From Actinomycetota bacterium (GTDB taxonomy: Bacteria; Actinomycetota; Acidimicrobiia; Spongiisociales; ZC4RG35), in contig JAHWLC010000048.1 of the NCBI GenBank assembly GCA_019347585.1, positions 1-7,900 of the forward strand: DNA of 7,900 nucleotides. The letters run 5' to 3'. Position numbers and translations under genes: made by a program. How positions within the stretch are numbered: position 1 is the first letter of the stretch; each line of letters starts with the position of its first letter. The notes below the pieces were generated by a model. It had not been told where the DNA came from, did no database searches, and saw nothing but the letters and a program-made list of their open reading frames with translations. This document shows, in pieces, positions 1 through 6,812 of this stretch.

Positions 1-1
1 G

Positions 2-49
2 CTGACGCAGTACCGCAAGGACCTGGCGGCGAAGACCCTGGAGAGCTGA
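2..49 (+). CDS. C-terminal end of an unidentified protein (partial)
   Basis: A reading frame enters from the left edge and ends at a TGA at 47-49, giving the last residues LTQYRKDLAAKTLES. High-GC codon use (many third-position G/C) fits a real gene end. It stops 20 bases before the glutaryl-CoA dehydrogenase start, so it lies directly upstream on the same strand. Fifteen residues are too few to name a family. Confidence 0.4.
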   Translation: MTQYRKDLAAKTLES

Positions 50-54
50 GCGGA

Positions 55-60
55 TACCAT
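55..60 (+). promoter_or_regulatory. Putative -10 hexamer of gcdH (leaderless start)
   Basis: TACCAT matches the TAnnnT -10 pattern and its last T lies 10 bases before the ATG at 70. That would place the transcription start at or within a few bases of the start codon. No Shine-Dalgarno sequence is visible upstream of the ATG. No convincing -35 element was found. Four other starts in this window share the arrangement, which raises the likelihood. Confidence 0.45.
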
Positions 61-69
61 CCCCGGCAG

Positions 70-1254
<1,185 letters not shown>

Positions 1255-1256
1255 TC

Positions 1257-1307
1257 GTTTCTGTGAGTAGAAAGCTCCGGAATCCGGGCCTTTCCACTCA
1301 CAGAAGC
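1257..1307. terminator. Long imperfect palindrome: likely bidirectional terminator
   Basis: The arms TTCTGTGAGT (1259-1268) and ACTCACAGAA (1296-1305) pair perfectly. The stem continues inward with GAAAG (1270-1274) against CTTTC (1290-1294), and TCCGG (1276-1280) against CCGGG (1284-1288, one G-T wobble), around an AAT loop at 1281-1283. Only two mismatches (1269/1295 and 1275/1289) interrupt about 20 pairs. It lies between the convergent 3' ends of gcdH and ycaQ and covers the ycaQ stop codon. There is no clear T-run on either side, so a hairpin-only terminator or a dispersed palindromic repeat are both possible. Confidence 0.7.
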
Positions 1308-2470
1308 TCGGAGAGGTTCCCGTTTCGGGCCACCACGAGGTCTTCGAGGCCCAGCCACTCGACGATCAGGTCGAGCTCCCTGCGGAGGGCGCGGGCAACC
1401 CGCTTCTGGTCGACTCCCTCCTCGGCGAAGGCCCCCTTCACCTGGAGGGTCTCGTCCCGCCGGCTGCTCTTCAGGTCGACCCGACCCACCAGGTCGCCGT
1501 CGAGGAGGAAGGGGAGCACGTAGTAGCCGTAGACCCTCTGCGGCTCGGGGACGTAGATCTCGATCCGATAATGAAAGTCCCACAGCCTCTCCACCCGGGG
1601 GCGATACCAGACCAGGCTGTCGAACGGCGAGAGCAGGGTGGTCCCGCGGGCGCTGCGGGGGAGGGTTGCGTCAGGATGCAGGTAGGCGGAGGCGCCCCAA
1701 CCCTCCACCTCCACTTCGGTGAGTCGCTCCGAGTCGACCAGCCTGCGGATGATGGGGCGGGCCATCGGCATGCTGATCCGGTAGTAGTCGGCGAGGTCCT
1801 CGGCGGTCCCGACCCCCAACGCCTCGGCGGCGAGCATGATCAGCTCCTCGGGGCCCTCCTCACCTTCCGGCGTCTCGGTGTTGAGATGCTCCTCGGGTAT
1901 CACCCGCTCGGTGAGGTCGTACATCCTGGTGAAGTTGGGGCGGTCGGCGACGGTCACCTTCCCTTGCAGGAACAACACCTCCAGCGCCACCTTGCCGTTG
2001 GACCAGCCCCACATCGAGCTCCGGTCCCGCTCTCCCGGCGCTCTCAGATCCCGGGTCTGGAGGGGGCCTCGCTCCTCGACCTGCTCGAAGACCTCCTCGA
2101 TGTACCCGGGGTGGTTCTCTTCGAGCTGCCGCATCCGGTTCCACTTGACGCCCCGCTCCATCCGCCAGCGGAACAGGCGGTGATGCTCGGTCGGGATCAG
2201 CGATGCCTCATGGCCCCAGTACTCGAAGACCTCGCCCGAGCCCCACAGCCAATCGTCGAGGGCCTCCCGGTCGTAGGGCCCGATCCGGGAGAAGAAGGGG
2301 AGGTAATGGGTCCTGCTGAACACGTTGACCGAGTCGAGTTGGACCAGGCCGATCTGGCCCAGGACCTTGCGGAAGTGCCTGACATCGACCCGACCCGTCG
2401 CCCGCCCCTCGGTCAATCCTTGTGCGGCCAGGGCGAATCGCCTGGCCTGGTCGACGGTCAGTGTTCGCAT
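1298..2470 (-). CDS. ycaQ: YcaQ/AlkX-type winged-helix DNA glycosylase
   Basis: A 390-residue member of the HTH_42 (formerly DUF1006) family: tandem winged-helix DNA glycosylases that remove alkylated bases and unhook interstrand crosslinks. The catalytic segment QLDSVNVFSRTHYLPFFSR starts at residue 44. Q44-L45-D46 is the Q-hydrophobic-D form of the active-site motif, recalled for the YcaQ/AlkX branch rather than the QxQ of the antibiotic-resistance AlkZ branch. Family segments VFEYWGHEASLIP (about 80-92) and, in the C-terminal half, LWDFHYRIEIYVP followed by YGYYVLPFLLDGDLVGRVD are intact. The ATG at 2470 is preceded by GGAG (2478-2475) and a TAGTTT hexamer. It diverges from purB and converges on gcdH; no functional link to either is evident. 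A general DNA-damage housekeeping role is inferred. Confidence 0.88.
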   Translation of the reverse strand: MRTLTVDQARRFALAAQGLTEGRATGRVDVRHFRKVLGQIGLVQLDSVNVFSRTHYLPFFSRIGPYDREALDDWLWGSGEVFEYWGHEASLIPTEHHRLFRWRMERGVKWNRMRQLEENHPGYIEEVFEQVEERGPLQTRDLRAPGERDRSSMWGWSNGKVALEVLFLQGKVTVADRPNFTRMYDLTERVIPEEHLNTETPEGEEGPEELIMLAAEALGVGTAEDLADYYRISMPMARPIIRRLVDSERLTEVEVEGWGASAYLHPDATLPRSARGTTLLSPFDSLVWYRPRVERLWDFHYRIEIYVPEPQRVYGYYVLPFLLDGDLVGRVDLKSSRRDETLQVKGAFAEEGVDQKRVARALRRELDLIVEWLGLEDLVVARNGNLSELL

Positions 2471-2479
2471 CAGACTCCG

Positions 2480-2485
2480 AAACTA
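2480..2485 (-). promoter_or_regulatory. Putative -10 hexamer of ycaQ
   Basis: On the - strand this reads TAGTTT, its last T 10 bases before the ATG at 2470. It overlaps the zone needed for the divergent purB promoter. A GGAG five bases before the ATG could act as a Shine-Dalgarno if transcription starts further upstream, so a leaderless start is less certain for this gene. Confidence 0.4.
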
Positions 2486-2495
2486 ACCGTCATGG

Positions 2496-2501
2496 CATGA
2501 T
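2496..2501 (+). promoter_or_regulatory. Putative -10 hexamer of purB (weak)
   Basis: CATGAT has its last T 9 bases before the GTG at 2510, the same spacing as at purC, but deviates from TAnnnT at the first base. No Shine-Dalgarno precedes the GTG. The call depends mainly on its position and the lack of alternatives in the 39-base gap. Confidence 0.3.
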
Positions 2502-2509
2502 CTAGCCCG

Positions 2510-3811
2510 GTGATCGAGCGATACACGCTGCCCGAAATGGGCGCGATCTGGTCGGAGCAACGCAAGCTGGAGACGTGGCAGCGTGTCGAGGCGCTCGCCT
2601 TGGAGGCCTGGGAGCAGCTCGGCGACGTGCCCGAGGGCACCGCGGCGGCCGTGGCCGAGGCGGTGTGCCCCACTGCCGAGGAGGTCGCAGAGAGGGAGAG
2701 GACGACCAACCACGACATGGCCGCTTTCGTCGACCTGCTCGGGGAGCGCTCCGGCGAAGATGCCGCGGCCTGGGTTCACTATGGCCTGACCTCTTCCGAC
2801 GTCCTCGACACCGCGGGTGGGGTGGTGCTTCGGGATTCCGCCGACTTGCTCCTCGATGCCCTCACCCGTCTACTGGAGACGGTGCGGGACAAGGCGCGGC
2901 AGCATCGGGACACGTTCATGGTGGGGCGCACCCATGGGATTTGGGCGGAGCCCACCAGCTTCGGGATCAAGCTCGCCGGGTGGGCCTTCGAGTTGGCCCG
3001 GGACCGCGCCAGGCTCGGCCGCGCCCGCGATGCGGTGGCCGTGGGCAAGCTCTCGGGGGCGGTGGGGACCTACGCCCATGTCCCGCCCCTGGTCGAGGCT
3101 CATGTCTGCAACGCGCTGGGGCTCTCCATCGAGCCCGCCTCGACCCAGGTGACGGCGAGGGACCGGCATGCCGAGTATCTGGCCACTATGGCGATAGTCG
3201 GTGCCTCCATAGAGCGGATGGCCACCGAGATCCGTCATCTGCAGCGTTCCGAGGTGGGGGAGGTGAGGGAGGCCTTCGCCAAGGGGCAGAAGGGGTCCTC
3301 GGCCATGCCGCACAAGCGCAACCCGATCCTCTCCGAGCGGATGACCGGGATGGCCCGGCTGCTCCGCGGTTATGCCCAGGTGGGGCTGGAGAACGTGGCC
3401 CTCTGGCACGAGCGTGACATCTCCCACTCCTCGGCGGAGCGGGTGGTCCTGCCGGACGCCTCGATCGTCCTCCACTACATGCTGGTGAAATTCGGCGATC
3501 TCGTCGCCGACCTCGTGGTCGATGCCGAGCGGATGCGCTCCAACCTCGAAGCGACCCAGGGGCTCGTGTTCAGTCAGGGGGTCCTCCTGGCCCTCATCGA
3601 GGAGGGGATGACGAGGGCCGAGGCCTATCGGATCGTGCAGAGGCACGCCATGAGCGCCTGGGAGGGGGAGAGGTCGCTCCGGGAGCTGCTCGCCGATGAT
3701 CCCGAGGTGGGCCTCGACCAGGATCGGCTTGCGGCGTGCTTCAGCTTGGAGCGGGTCGCCGACACGGCAGCCGTGGTCTTCGAGCGCCTCGCCGAGCTCG
3801 ACGTCAGCTGA
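2510..3811 (+). CDS. purB: Adenylosuccinate lyase
   Basis: A 433-residue cytosolic enzyme of the fumarase/aspartase superfamily. It splits SAICAR to AICAR plus fumarate and adenylosuccinate to AMP plus fumarate. Visible motifs in order: R4-Y5 at the N-terminus (ERYTLPEMG, typical of PurB and supporting the GTG start), TTNHD (65-69, substrate-binding His68), TSSD (94-97), GRTHG (139-143, catalytic acid His142) and the mobile signature loop GSSAMPHKRNP (262-272, with the catalytic serine in the S263-S264 pair). Length and motifs are complete. The start has no Shine-Dalgarno. purC lies downstream on the same strand but is separated by an opposite-strand thioesterase gene, so the two are not one simple operon. 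The 3' end overlaps that gene by 8 bases. Confidence 0.97.
   Translation: MIERYTLPEMGAIWSEQRKLETWQRVEALALEAWEQLGDVPEGTAAAVAEAVCPTAEEVAERERTTNHDMAAFVDLLGERSGEDAAAWVHYGLTSSDVLDTAGGVVLRDSADLLLDALTRLLETVRDKARQHRDTFMVGRTHGIWAEPTSFGIKLAGWAFELARDRARLGRARDAVAVGKLSGAVGTYAHVPPLVEAHVCNALGLSIEPASTQVTARDRHAEYLATMAIVGASIERMATEIRHLQRSEVGEVREAFAKGQKGSSAMPHKRNPILSERMTGMARLLRGYAQVGLENVALWHERDISHSSAERVVLPDASIVLHYMLVKFGDLVADLVVDAERMRSNLEATQGLVFSQGVLLALIEEGMTRAEAYRIVQRHAMSAWEGERSLRELLADDPEVGLDQDRLAACFSLERVADTAAVVFERLAELDVS
3804..3811. other. Shared stop-codon palindrome TCAGCTGA
   Basis: The purB stop TGA (3809-3811) and the thioesterase stop TGA (complement of 3804-3806) lie in one perfect 8-base palindrome, so the two convergent genes overlap tail to tail by 8 bases. 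No terminator hairpin is visible around the junction. Confidence 0.9.
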
Positions 3812-4202
3812 TGTAGACCGTGCCGGTGAACAGACCGGCGAGACGGCCGTCCTGCCGGGTCACCTCGGCGCGGTACGTCCCCAGCGTCCGGCCCCGCGAC
3901 ACCTCCCGGACCCTGGCCTGGAGACGGTCACCCTCGCTCGCCGCCGCGGTGAGCACGAGGTGGGTGTCGATGGCGACGGCCCGGTCCCCCGCGGAGTTCG
4001 AGGCGAGGGAGAAGGCACAGTCCGCCAGGGAGAACATCACGCCGCCATGACCGACGCCGAGGAAGTTGAGATGCTCGGAGCGCATCTCCATGGCCACCAC
4101 GATCTCGTCGGAACCGACCGAGACCAGCTCGACACCGAGCTGTTGGGCGTAGGCATCCGCAGCGAGCAGGGCGACAACTCGCTTCTCGTCGAAACCCGAC
4201 AT
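3804..4202 (-). CDS. PaaI-family hotdog-fold acyl-CoA thioesterase
   Basis: A 132-residue single-hotdog protein expected to hydrolyse acyl- or aryl-acyl-CoA esters as a tetramer in the cytosol. From the chosen start, LNFLGVGHGG (45-54) followed by MFSLADCAFSLASNS (56-70) is the PaaI signature; D61 is the expected catalytic acid, with N46 and the HGG turn shaping the active site. An in-frame ATG at 4244 would add 14 residues. It would leave only 5 bases to the divergent purC start, and the added residues do not resemble the family, so the ATG at 4202 is preferred. A TACGCT hexamer 8 bases upstream supports it. The gene sits between purB and purC, with no known metabolic tie to purines. The substrate cannot be read from the sequence. 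Confidence 0.9.
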   Translation of the reverse strand: MSGFDEKRVVALLAADAYAQQLGVELVSVGSDEIVVAMEMRSEHLNFLGVGHGGVMFSLADCAFSLASNSAGDRAVAIDTHLVLTAAASEGDRLQARVREVSRGRTLGTYRAEVTRQDGRLAGLFTGTVYIS

Positions 4203-4209
4203 CCCGGCC

Positions 4210-4215
4210 AGCGTA
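4210..4215 (-). promoter_or_regulatory. Putative -10 hexamer of the PaaI-family gene
   Basis: On the - strand this reads TACGCT (TAnnnT), its last T 8 bases before the ATG at 4202, with no Shine-Dalgarno between. It argues for the shorter start of the thioesterase. It lies where the -35 region of the divergent purC promoter should be. Confidence 0.45.
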
Positions 4216-4235
4216 GAGAGCGGGGACCGACCCGC

Positions 4236-4241
4236 TACCCT
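4236..4241 (+). promoter_or_regulatory. Putative -10 hexamer of purC (leaderless start)
   Basis: TACCCT (TAnnnT) ends 9 bases before the GTG start at 4250. There is no Shine-Dalgarno and room for at most a few untranslated bases, so a leaderless mRNA is expected if this is the promoter. No convincing -35 was seen. Confidence 0.45.
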
Positions 4242-4249
4242 CATCCCGC

Positions 4250-5077
4250 GTGCCAGCGCTTCCCCATATCGCCTCGGGCAAGGTCAGGGAGATCTACCAG
4301 ATCGACTCCGAGCATCTCCTCTTCGTCGCCACCGACCGCATCTCGGCTTATGACGTGATCCTCCCCCAGCTCATCCCGGACAAGGGCCGTGTTCTCACCG
4401 GATTGAGCCTCTATTTCTTCGACCTCCTCGACACCCCCAACCACCTGGTGACCGTTGACCTCGGTGGCGTCGACGGTCTCGACGACGCGGACCGCAACGA
4501 TCTGGAGGGCCGGTCCATGGTGGTGCGCCGGGCCGATGTCGTCCCCGTGGAGTGCGTGGTGCGCGGTTATCTCTACGGATCCTCGTGGCGGGAGTACCGC
4601 GACGGCGGAGGCCCCACCACCGAGCATCTTCCCTCTGGTCTGCGACTGGCCGAACGGCTGGACGAGCCGATCTTCACTCCGGCGACCAAGGCGCAGACCG
4701 GCCACGACGAGAACATCACCGAGGAGGAGACCCGTGCTCTCGTCGGCGACGACCTCTACGAGGAGCTGCGGGAGCGATCGATCGACATCTACCTGCGGGC
4801 CGCCGGGCACGCCGCGGAGCGGGGGGTGATCCTGGCCGACACCAAGTTCGAGTTCGGGTTCAGCGACGGGGAGTTGCTCCTGGTCGACGAGGTCCTCACC
4901 CCGGACTCCTCCCGCTACTGGCCGGCCGACCGATGGAGTCCCGGCAGCGAGGTCCCCTCGTTCGACAAGCAGTACGTCCGGGAGTGGCTCGAGCGCCAGC
5001 CATGGGACAAGACGCCCCCGGCCCGCTGGTATCGCCTATGGAGCGGACTTCCTCGATCACCGCCTCGATGGCCTTGA
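4250..5077 (+). CDS. purC: SAICAR synthase with an abnormal, shortened C-terminus
   Basis: Phosphoribosylaminoimidazole-succinocarboxamide synthase, joining CAIR and aspartate with ATP; 275 residues from a GTG start. Motifs in order: SGKVREIY (9-16, nucleotide site), ATDRISAYD (27-35), VPVECVVRGYLYGS (99-111, family signature 1), TPATKAQTGHDENI (143-156), ILADTKFEFG (194-203, signature 2), DEVLTPDSSRYW (213-224) and SFDKQYVREWL (237-247). The start matches the family. The sequence is normal up to PWDKTPPA (251-258, ending at 5023). The family usually continues with a roughly 30-residue segment ending in a helix. Here 17 unrelated, Trp/Arg/Pro-rich residues follow, and none of the three frames resumes a PurC-like tail. 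The end overlaps the opposite-strand small ORF. Function is likely retained but not certain. Confidence 0.95.
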   Translation: MPALPHIASGKVREIYQIDSEHLLFVATDRISAYDVILPQLIPDKGRVLTGLSLYFFDLLDTPNHLVTVDLGGVDGLDDADRNDLEGRSMVVRRADVVPVECVVRGYLYGSSWREYRDGGGPTTEHLPSGLRLAERLDEPIFTPATKAQTGHDENITEEETRALVGDDLYEELRERSIDIYLRAAGHAAERGVILADTKFEFGFSDGELLLVDEVLTPDSSRYWPADRWSPGSEVPSFDKQYVREWLERQPWDKTPPARWYRLWSGLPRSPPRWP

Positions 5078-5165
5078 GCCCTTCGATGGCGGCTTGGATG
5101 AGGTGAAACGCGGCCCGACGCCCGGCCCGGCCTAGCGCTGCCAGCGAGGGCGACGGCTCGCTCAT
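4896..5165 (-). CDS. Short amphipathic-helix protein coupled to the ArsA-like ATPase
   Basis: An open frame of 89 codons whose ATG overlaps the ATPase stop codon as ATGA (5162-5165), the classic arrangement for translational coupling. Residues 1-43 look genuine: a basic stretch GRAGRRAA (12-19), then an amphipathic helix with AIE, AIE and VIE at 26-28, 32-34 and 36-38. Hydrophobic residues fall at 20, 23, 27, 30, 33, 37 and 40, with charged residues on the other face. From about residue 45 the frame is simply antisense to purC (Arg/Gly/Pro/Ser/Cys-rich) and probably not the native sequence. The native protein was perhaps about 50-60 residues and its end may be lost. No family recognised; a partner of the ATPase is an inference from coupling. 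Confidence 0.55.
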   Translation of the reverse strand: MSEPSPSLAALGRAGRRAAFHLIQAAIEGLKAIEAVIEEVRSIGDTSGPGASCPMAGARATPGRTACRTRGPRCRDSIGRPASSGRSPG

Positions 5166-6334
5166 TCCGGCATCTCGGAGAACGTGACGAGGAGGGTGCC
5201 TCCCTCGAGGCGGGCCCGGGTCACCTCGCGGCGATGAAGCACGTCGGGGAGGATGAACGACCGCCGATAGGGGCCGAGCTGGACGTAGAGCTCGTGGCCG
5301 TGCCGGAACACCTCGAGATCGACCCGTTCCACGAACGGGACGTCGAGCTCCATGGTCACCGTCGAGCCGTCTTCGACGATGCGGAAGGGGCTCTTCGCTT
5401 CGAAGTCGAAGATCGGGTCGATGCCTCCGTAGAGCTCATGAGCCATGAGACGCAGCCGTTCGAGACCCACCATCTCGTCGTCGAAGAGCCGAAGCCGAAG
5501 CCGCGGCACCTCGGCGAAGGCGTCGTCGATGGTGTCCAGATGCCCCTTCTGGATGGTCCTCCATCTCTCGAAGTAGGGGTCGGCCACCAGATCGGGGAGC
5601 ACTCTGTTCACCACCACGCCGTCGACTCCGTACCCGAACAGCCCCAAGTAGCTGTAGGTGCGACGGGCCTCGTCGATCACCATCTTCTCCGGGTTGATCA
5701 CCAGCCGAGCCGAGGTGACCTCGGGCCGTGACAGGAGCTCCTTCACCGCTTCCACCGACTCGAAGACCGACTGGGCGGCCCCGAACACCTCGTCCTGGGG
5801 AAGAGGTAGGTCGGTGATCCGGCTCAGCAGAGGACGGGCGGCACGCATCAGCCGTCGCTCGGTGGGCATCACCTTCTCGAAGTACCAGGAAAGCACCTCG
5901 GGCAGCGACAGCAGCCTCAGAGTCTCCGCGGTGGGGGCGCAATCGACCACCACCACCTCGTAGTCCCCCGAGCGGGCATGCCTGTTCACCTCGAGGAGGG
6001 CGAACAGCTCGTCCATTCCGGGGAAGATCAGGAACTCCTCCGCCTCGATCCCGGCGGCGCCTCCCCAGTCGAGGACCTCCATGAGCTGGCGGCGAATCGA
6101 GCCCCAATGCCGGTCTAGTTGCCGCTGGGCGTCGATCTGCTGGGCATGGAGCCGGTCGACGACCGGTGTCGGCTCGGCGCCGAGGCCCACCGCGAGCGCA
6201 TCGGCGAGGGAGTGGGCCGGATCGGTGGAAGTGACCAGGGTCGGGTAGCCGGCATCGGCGGCGGCCAGGGCGGTCGCCGCGGCCACCGTGGTCTTCCCCA
6301 CCCCGCCCTTACCGGTGACGAGGACAATCCTCAT
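5162..6334 (-). CDS. ArsA/Get3-family ATPase with C-terminal alpha-crystallin-like domain
   Basis: A 390-residue cytosolic SIMIBI-class ATPase. It has the deviant Walker A GKGGVGKTT (8-16) with signature lysine K9 and K14, switch I DPAHS (38-42), switch II DCAPTAET (131-138) and VINPEKM (212-218, adenine/helical region). Residues from about 315 to 388 form a beta-rich segment (FRIVEDGSTVTMELDVPF, then YVQLGPYRRSFILP, then ARLEGGTLLVTF) typical of the ArsA_HSP20 domain. The only cysteine is C132, so neither the arsenite-binding cysteines of ArsA nor the zinc CxxC of Get3 is present; an arsenite pump role is unlikely. The layout resembles Get3d-type proteins of cyanobacteria and plastids. It starts 4 bases after the SRPBCC stop and overlaps the next short gene. 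Client or substrate unknown. Confidence 0.92.
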   Translation of the reverse strand: MRIVLVTGKGGVGKTTVAAATALAAADAGYPTLVTSTDPAHSLADALAVGLGAEPTPVVDRLHAQQIDAQRQLDRHWGSIRRQLMEVLDWGGAAGIEAEEFLIFPGMDELFALLEVNRHARSGDYEVVVVDCAPTAETLRLLSLPEVLSWYFEKVMPTERRLMRAARPLLSRITDLPLPQDEVFGAAQSVFESVEAVKELLSRPEVTSARLVINPEKMVIDEARRTYSYLGLFGYGVDGVVVNRVLPDLVADPYFERWRTIQKGHLDTIDDAFAEVPRLRLRLFDDEMVGLERLRLMAHELYGGIDPIFDFEAKSPFRIVEDGSTVTMELDVPFVERVDLEVFRHGHELYVQLGPYRRSFILPDVLHRREVTRARLEGGTLLVTFSEMPE

Positions 6335-6338
6335 CGGC

Positions 6339-6779
6339 TCAGGCGCTCTCCAGCACCCGCTTGCGCAGGCCCCGCAAGGCGGTGGTGACGATCTGCTTCT
6401 CCGCCTGCCGGCGCACGAAGCCGGGGAGGTTGAAGTCGAGCTCGACCCGAAGCGAGTACACGACCTCGGTGGAGCCGTCCTCTCGCGGCGTGAACTGGTA
6501 GGAGCCCTCCAGCATCCGTAGGTCCTCGCTCTCCTCGGCCGCCCAGCTCAGCAGGTGGGGCCGGTCATGGGTGTAGCGGAGGACGTACTCGATCTCCTTC
6601 ACGAAGCCCTCGAGCACGAAACGAGCCCGTTCCACCCGGTCCTCGGGATCGGTGTCGAGGATCTCCACCTCTCTGACGCCGCTGGCCCACTCCGGGTACG
6701 ACGCCACGTCCGCCGCGGTGTCGTACAGCACCTCGGGGCTGGCGTCGATCTCCAGAGCAGAGAAGGTTCCGTCGGTCAT
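6339..6779 (-). CDS. SRPBCC (START/Bet v 1-like) protein, polyketide cyclase/dehydrase type
   Basis: A 146-residue single-domain helix-grip protein expected to bind a hydrophobic ligand in an internal cavity. The N-terminal signature runs from IDASPEVLYDTAADVASYPEW (11-31) into strand VREVEIL (35-41). Then come a central run of beta strands and a long C-terminal helix beginning after LPGFV (118-122) and rich in Arg/Lys. No signal peptide or membrane segment. The start ATG has no clear Shine-Dalgarno and lies 33 bases after the metallophosphoesterase stop. The stop is followed after 4 bases by the ATPase start, so the pair is almost surely cotranscribed. The ligand is unknown; chaperone-assisted lipid handling with the ATPase is speculation. 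Confidence 0.88.
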   Translation of the reverse strand: MTDGTFSALEIDASPEVLYDTAADVASYPEWASGVREVEILDTDPEDRVERARFVLEGFVKEIEYVLRYTHDRPHLLSWAAEESEDLRMLEGSYQFTPREDGSTEVVYSLRVELDFNLPGFVRRQAEKQIVTTALRGLRKRVLESA

Positions 6780-6812
6780 CGTCGCGAGAAGGATGATCCC
6801 AGAAACCCGAGG

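Noticed and set aside
1571..2500. Long + strand open frame (309 codons) opposite ycaQ
   Set aside because: It is antisense to a complete, motif-bearing ycaQ; its product is compositionally biased (Pro, Gly, Leu, His) with no recognisable motif. Such frames are common in high-GC DNA.
2870..3646. Long - strand open frame (258 codons) opposite purB
   Set aside because: Antisense shadow of the purB catalytic region; His/Gly/Pro-rich with no domain signature.
4202..4244. Thioesterase start at the upstream ATG (4244)
   Set aside because: It leaves 5 bases to the divergent purC start, and the extra 14 residues do not look like the family; the ATG at 4202 has its own TAnnnT hexamer.
3696..4358. 220-codon + strand frame across the purB/thioesterase/purC region
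   Set aside because: Spans two real gene junctions and is antisense to the PaaI-type gene, whose hotdog signature is clear.
4241..4810. 189-codon - strand frame opposite purC
   Set aside because: Antisense of conserved purC motifs; Val/Gly/Asp-rich with no recognised fold.
5065..5090. Repeated TCGATGGC at 5065-5072 and 5083-5090 as a possible direct repeat or recombination site
   Set aside because: It is explained by the repeated AIE residues of the short helical protein on the - strand. It also lies away from the proposed breakpoint at about 5023-5036.
5024..5105. A simple frameshift as the cause of the short PurC tail
   Set aside because: Neither of the other two frames after 5023 reads as the usual PurC C-terminal helix, so a one- or two-base indel does not restore the family sequence.
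5436..6107. 223-codon - strand frame inside the ATPase gene
   Set aside because: Out-of-frame shadow; the ATPase frame carries all Walker and switch motifs and uninterrupted family sequence.
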